From positions 2,108,001 through 2,172,000 of the forward strand of contig CP048485.1 of NCBI GenBank assembly GCA_025560025.1: a stretch of DNA of 64,000 nucleotides, in the 5' to 3' direction. This document shows, piece by piece, positions 62,038-64,000 of this stretch (positions within the stretch are counted from its first letter, which is position 1; every line of letters begins with the position of its first letter). Under the pieces are notes generated by a model. It was not told where the DNA came from and did not search any database. It saw nothing but the letters and a program-made list of their open reading frames with translations. A program made the position numbers and the translations under genes. The DNA is from Agrobacterium tumefaciens (GTDB taxonomy: Bacteria > Pseudomonadota > Alphaproteobacteria > Rhizobiales > Rhizobiaceae).

Positions 62038-63072
62038 TCAGGCTGCCGCCTTGCGGGGCTTGATGAGACCACGATTGACCAGGAGTTCGGCGATCTGGAC
62101 GGCGTTGAGAGCCGCGCCCTTGCGCAGATTGTCGGAAACCACCCACAGGTTGAGACCGTTTTCGACCGTCGCATCCTCACGGATACGCGAAATATAGGTC
62201 GCATCCTCACCGGCGGATTCGACCGGGGTGATGTAACCGCCATTTTCACGCTTGTCGATGACAAGGCAACCCGGCGCTTCACGCAGGATGTCGCGCGCCT
62301 GATCGGCGGTGATCTCGTTTTCGAACTCGATATTGACCGATTCCGAATGGCCGATGAAGACCGGAACGCGCACGGCCGTGCAGGTTACCTTGATCTTCGG
62401 ATCGAGCATCTTCTTGGTTTCAGCCAGAACCTTCCACTCTTCCTTGGTGTAGCCGTCTTCCATGAAGACGTCGATGTGCGGAATGACGTTGAAGGCGATG
62501 CGCTTGGTGAACTTCTTGGTTTCGACCGGATCGGCAACAAAGACGGCGCGGGTCTGCTGGAACAGCTCGTCCATGCCTTCCTTGCCGGCGCCGGAAACCG
62601 ACTGATAGGTGGAGACGACGACGCGCTTGATCTTGGCGAAGTCATGCAGCGGCTTCAGCGCGACGACCAGCTGGGCCGTGGAGCAATTCGGGTTGGCGAT
62701 GATGTTCTTGCGGGTGAAGCCCTCGACCGCATCGGCATTGACTTCCGGAACGATCAGCGGAACGTCCTGATCGTAGCGCCATGCGGACGAGTTATCGATG
62801 ACAACGCAGCCCTGCTGGCCGATCTTCGGCGACCACTTCTTGGAAACGTCGCCGCCAGCCGACATCAGGCAAATATCCGTGTCGGAAAAATCGTAGTTTT
62901 CGAGGTTGGAAACCTTCAGCGTGCGATCGCCATAGGAGACTTCCGTGCCCTGCGAACGGGCGGAAGCGAGCGGCACGATCTCATCTGCGGGAAAACCGCG
63001 TTCGGCCAGGATATTGAGCATTTCGCGACCGACGTTGCCGGTGGCGCCTGCAATTGCAACTTTGAAACCCAT
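62038..63072 (-). CDS. asd: Aspartate-semialdehyde dehydrogenase
   Basis: 344 residues from the ATG at 63072. Reduces aspartyl-4-phosphate for lysine/DAP, threonine, methionine and isoleucine synthesis. NADP-binding GATGNVGREMLNILAERGFP, catalytic Cys130 in IIANPNCSTAQLVVAL, VSTYQSVSGAGKEGMDELFQ, IGHSESVNIEFEN with the catalytic His region. Essential for DAP and hence the cell wall. Divergent from the MFS transporter with a 507-base spacer. Confidence 0.97.
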   Translation of the reverse strand: MGFKVAIAGATGNVGREMLNILAERGFPADEIVPLASARSQGTEVSYGDRTLKVSNLENYDFSDTDICLMSAGGDVSKKWSPKIGQQGCVVIDNSSAWRYDQDVPLIVPEVNADAVEGFTRKNIIANPNCSTAQLVVALKPLHDFAKIKRVVVSTYQSVSGAGKEGMDELFQQTRAVFVADPVETKKFTKRIAFNVIPHIDVFMEDGYTKEEWKVLAETKKMLDPKIKVTCTAVRVPVFIGHSESVNIEFENEITADQARDILREAPGCLVIDKRENGGYITPVESAGEDATYISRIREDATVENGLNLWVVSDNLRKGAALNAVQIAELLVNRGLIKPRKAAA

Positions 63073-63579
63073 GATCAAGCTCTCTTTCTGTCTCTCCTCT
63101 TTTGGGTGAGGTGGGAACCCGCATCGCATTGCGGCTTCCTCGATCCCCAGCCAAACCGGGGAGAGAGCGGTGGCCAGAGACGTTAGACGGTTTTAATCGT
63201 CGTTTTGGCCGTAATTCGGATAGAATAAGAAAGACGCGGATCATCGCCGGCGGATTGTGCCGGTCCTTCCATGACAATCATGTCTGCAACATGCCTGCGC
63301 AAGGTGATGCTCCTTCTTCGCGAGAAGCTATTAGAAGGTTTCTCTGTTGTGTCAAGAAAAAAGGCATGTCCCGGGCCACCCGGCGCGAAGATGCAAAAAC
63401 CGCCCTGCGACATTTTTGCACATTATACATTAGACTAAAGTCATAATCCGAAAGCATCGCTCTTATTGGGGTTAATTTTCTGTCACTCTGATGTCATGCG
63501 CATTGCACCCTCAAGGGGGAGTCCGGAGGAGAGACAGGGCTCCGCAATGCGCTCATTTGACATCTGTGGAGGACAGACA
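63073..63579. promoter_or_regulatory. Divergent spacer between asd and the MFS gene
   Basis: 507 bases. The part 63300-63480 is A+T-rich (TTTTTGCACATTATACATTA near 63410) and probably holds the MFS promoter. The asd promoter is expected in the first 200 bases. No repeat or RNA gene recognised. Confidence 0.4.
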
Positions 63580-64000
63580 ATGGCAAACGTTGCAGCCGTG
63601 AGCGGCGCCGCCCGTCCCATGACGGGTGAGGAGAAGAAGGTGATTTTCGCCTCTTCTCTCGGAACAGTCTTCGAATGGTACGATTTCTATCTGTACGGCT
63701 CGCTCGCGATCTATATCGGCGCGAACTTCTTCAGCCAGTATCCGGAAACGACACGTAATATCTTCGCGCTTCTGGCCTTTGCCGCAGGCTTCCTCGTGCG
63801 CCCCTTCGGCGCGCTGGTGTTCGGCCGTCTGGGCGACATTGTCGGCCGTAAATATACCTTCCTGATCACCATTCTCATCATGGGCGTTTCGACCTTCCTC
63901 GTCGGCGTCCTGCCCGGTGCATCCCAGATCGGCATCGCAGCCCCGATCATCCTGATCGTCCTGCGCATGCTGCAGGGTCTGGCGCTCGGCGGTGAATATG
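63580..64000 (+). CDS. MFS transporter, metabolite:H+ symporter family (5' part only)
   Basis: 140 codons are visible, running off the right edge. The start ATG at 63580 has GGAGG upstream. VIFASSLGTVFEWYDFYLYG and LLAFAAGFLVRPFGALVFGR then GDIVGRKYTFLITI identify the MHS family (KgtP, ShiA, ProP type). Four or five of twelve helices are present. The substrate, for example a dicarboxylate, shikimate or osmolyte, cannot be told from this part. Confidence 0.88.
   Translation, partial: MANVAAVSGAARPMTGEEKKVIFASSLGTVFEWYDFYLYGSLAIYIGANFFSQYPETTRNIFALLAFAAGFLVRPFGALVFGRLGDIVGRKYTFLITILIMGVSTFLVGVLPGASQIGIAAPIILIVLRMLQGLALGGEY

Overview
The window looks like a chromosomal segment of a Rhizobiales bacterium, most probably Agrobacterium/Rhizobium. 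It is GC-rich with little space between genes. It carries alphaproteobacterial cell-cycle genes (sciP, ctrA, chpT), an alpha-type rpoH, eipA (DUF1134), the rhizobial hmuTUV heme importer and several families of rhizobial intergenic palindromes. The genus is inferred from gene content and style; nothing in the sequence names it. No prophage, insertion sequence, rRNA or CRISPR array was seen. There is one tRNA (Gly-GCC).

Left part (1-18 kb): the end of a branched-chain amino acid ABC operon (livH-livM), cysQ, and an orphan phage-like DUF2793 gene. A cell-cycle neighbourhood follows: sciP, a fliJ-like gene divergent from ctrA, then chpT divergent from eipA. So the phosphotransferase (ChpT), the response regulator (CtrA) and its small inhibitor (SciP) sit within about 6.3 kb. 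GANTC sites and CtrA-like boxes lie in front of ctrA, and a matching box lies between chpT and eipA. RNA-modification genes (TrmH and RluA families), a methyltransferase and rpoH, with a heat-shock-type promoter, complete this part.

Middle (18-36 kb): a large single-pass membrane protein with an acidic cytoplasmic half, purA, a DMT exporter, a degenerate transglutaminase-like cysteine protease, a lysozyme-like lipoprotein, an MhqO/MhqD-like pair, a DUF2218 and siderophore-interacting protein fusion, ung, a glyoxalase-fold protein and DUF454. The heme block is hmuT-hmuU-hmuV on the minus strand, divergent from an IsdG-type heme-degrading enzyme and hutX. After it come a Tat-exported YbaY/META protein and purU.

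Right part (36-64 kb): a RelE-like toxin/HTH antitoxin pair; a TctD-TctE two-component system beside a separate periplasmic binding protein and the tripartite tricarboxylate transporter tctCBA; a four-gene ferric-siderophore ABC operon behind an Irr-type box, with dps just downstream; and tRNA-Gly. Next are a LysR regulator divergent from an apparently inactive alpha/beta-hydrolase and an RND efflux adaptor and pump. The window ends with an EEP-family nuclease/phosphatase, a cardiolipin synthase-like protein, pdxY, a beta-carbonic anhydrase, an MltB-like transglycosylase, asd and a truncated MFS transporter.

Iron and heme handling (hmu block, SIP fusion, siderophore ABC, Dps) and the CtrA circuit are the two functional themes. 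The most interesting leads are the pseudo-hydrolase next to the RND pump, the periplasmic binding protein attached to the Tct two-component system, the structurally covarying repeat families, and the promoter architecture of the CtrA cluster.
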